Shown here: positions 62,212-64,000 of the stretch, in pieces
Position numbering within the stretch: position 1 is the first letter of the stretch
Layout: the number at the start of each line of letters is the position of its first letter
NCBI RefSeq assembly: GCF_964355755.1
Contig: NC_092679.1
Location: 12,206,932 to 12,270,931, forward strand
From: Antedon mediterranea
Lineage: Eukaryota > Echinodermata > Crinoidea > Comatulida > Antedonidae
DNA: 64,000 nt
Direction: 5' to 3'
The notes under the pieces: model-generated
The model's input: the letters and a program-made list of their open reading frames with translations, nothing else
What the model was told of the DNA's origin: nothing
Database searches by the model: none
Program-made: the position numbers and the translations under genes

Positions 62212-63625
62212 ACTAGATTTAATTCGTCACTATGACGAATTATAGGTTATATGCATTGATTTTAATAAAGATAATTGATTTTTAAAAGATATTTTGATTC
62301 ATTGATTTTCTCAGATTCTTTAATTATTTATAATATATGATAGGACCTTGCTAACGCGAATACAATAGCCGGTATCACAATCCGATCAAAGATCCCTCTG
62401 CGTATAATGTCATAAACCACATTTGCTGTTACATAATAATAAAGACATAAGTTATTTTTTATCTAGATTTCATTATAAATCATGTGTATAATATATACAC
62501 TAAGAAATAAATTTGAACAAACAATACGGATAATAAAAAAAAAATCTTATTTCGTTTCCCAAGGTGAGACTCGATCTCGGTACCTTGAGTGCCATAGACA
62601 CGAGCACACACCACCGAGCCATACACAACTGTCTAAAAATTGTAGAAAAATTCCTCCGTGTATTTACTATGCAGTAACCACTTTGGTGCAGATAGATTAT
62701 TACATACCGCAATGAATTATAATTTTTTACTATGATGACATCTCTAAAAATGTACAAAAATGATGCACTGTCAAACTATATACTTTTAACTTTAATATAT
62801 GAACTTTTGGAGGAAGAAAGTTAATGTTAAGTTTGTTATTTTGGCCTAAGAAAATGTCATAATTTGTTTGATTGTCGAAATGATTTTTTTTTAATTTAAT
62901 ATGCAATTAATTATGGCTTAATCAACTTTTGTTCCCTTAGTTTAATAATAAATCATACATAAGATACATACACTTCAAGAAAATGAAATAAAAAATATGT
63001 GTTCCCGAGCATTCTGACGATCTATATTAATTTTAAAATTTAGCATATTTTCACCATTTTGTTAACTTACACGTGCGTAGCCTGTCACTTTTGACGTGCT
63101 CGTATAAGGCAATTACGCGTTGAAAAGTGAATAAAATATGATGATATTATTAAAGAAAGGTTGTAAAACCGAAATCGGACAAAAAGAGTGCGCATTAACG
63201 TATAACGCGCAGTGCGCGTGCAAAAATCTGCGCACTCATGGCAATTTTTTAAACGCTTAAAATTGCCTGAAACGTACTCTAATTTCATCGAAAATAAATT
63301 TTGACAATTTTGAACATTCTAAGCGCGCGTACGCAAGCGTTATATGCGCTACGCACGTAATTGTATTGCCATATGATGAAATATGACCTGAAATTTATGA
63401 GTACCAAATTTTGTTTAATTGTGATTCATGCTTGTGAAGATATGATTACAAACGTGATTTCGTAAAATCGCGCCTAGACCGCGTAATTTTTGATTACGCA
63501 TCGTGAAAATATAACCACATCGATACCTGGCCATGAGGAATATACTCTGAAAACTTGACTTAGCTAGATTAAACTGATGCCAAGATAATGCACGGACAAA
63601 ATAGTGCTAAGGAAAGAATAAATAA
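62212..63625 (+). repeat. Array unit A3 (1414 bp)
   Basis: Same length as A2 and very similar; differences include GATTTTAAT for GATTTAAAT near the start and TTGGAGGAAG for TTGAAGGAAG. Its tRNA-like segment lies at about 62551-62630. Confidence 0.92.
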
Positions 63626-64000
63626 ACTAGATTTAATTCGTCACTATGACGAATTATAGGTTATATGCATTGATTTTAATAAAGATAATTGATTTTTAAA
63701 AGATATTTTGATTCATTGATTTTCTCAGATTCTTTAATTATTTATAATATATGATAGGACCTTGCTAACGCGAATACAATAGCCGGTATCACAATCCGAT
63801 CAAAGATCCCTCTGCGTATAATGTCATAAACCACATTTGCTGTTACATAATAATAAAGACATAAGTTATTTTTTATCTAGATTTCATTATAAATCATGTG
63901 TATAATATATACACTAAGAAATAAATTTGAACAAACAATACGGATAATAAAAAAAAAAATCTTATTTCGTTTCCCAAGGTGAGACTCGATCTCGGTACCT
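63626..64000 (+). repeat. Array unit A4, cut by the window edge
   Basis: The first 375 bases of another A unit, nearly identical to A3, including the start hairpin and the beginning of the tRNA-like segment. The array continues beyond the window. Confidence 0.92.

Noticed and set aside
54526-64000. CRISPR array
   Set aside because: Units are 1.4-1.6 kb without short repeats and spacers, and the DNA is eukaryotic.

Overview
The window is AT-rich, intron-containing animal DNA, most likely from a marine invertebrate. An echinoderm or another deuterostome is plausible from the style of the dispersed repeats, but the sequence alone does not prove it. There is no sign of prokaryotic organisation: coding sequence comes as short exons with GT/AG introns, separated by kilobases of transposon-derived DNA. 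All calls rest on reading the sequence; no similarity search was run.

Three protein-coding loci could be reconstructed. (1) On the + strand, bases 1-30730 hold two-pore-domain potassium (K2P) channel sequence. A partial first-pore exon at the window edge (1-247) joins in phase to a terminal exon at 12124-12782. A second set of M2-P2-M4 exons (29170-29496 and 30357-30730) opens with the same phase-1 split of the GYG codon, but no first-pore exon of its own was found. (2) On the - strand, nine phase-consistent exons between 46378 and 38183 encode a predicted 708-residue protein. It carries IIDGMDQ, LQLDN and GHTHEDIDQ motifs, which I associate with the DUF7869 family and which look like an acidic, transposase-type core. 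Its second exon is a recent in-frame duplicate of the end of the first. (3) On the + strand, five phase-consistent exons between 51025 and 54081 encode a predicted 244-residue protein. It resembles the N-terminal half of splicing factor SLU7 but lacks the zinc knuckle and ends in three 20-residue repeats.

The rest is mostly mobile DNA. Three copies of one non-autonomous Helitron family (5864-8791, 33589-34910, 43133-44452) each have a 5' TC, a 3' CTAG with a hairpin, and an A/T target. One is interrupted by a 1.6 kb element with a TTA target duplication. Also present are 5S-rRNA-derived and tRNA-derived SINEs, two TTAA-flanked MITEs, foldback elements, a 1.9 kb element with a TATAC target duplication, remnants of non-LTR reverse transcriptase, and several minisatellites.

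The most striking structure is the final 9.5 kb (54526-64000). It is a head-to-tail array of two related units, A (about 1414 bp) and B (exactly 1619 bp), in the order A-A-B-B-B-A-A(partial). Every junction is ACTAG followed by a hairpin. The B units end in a 10-bp hairpin plus CTAG, the hallmark of a Helitron 3' end, and each A and B unit carries a tRNA-like internal-promoter sequence on the - strand. The three B units are almost identical.
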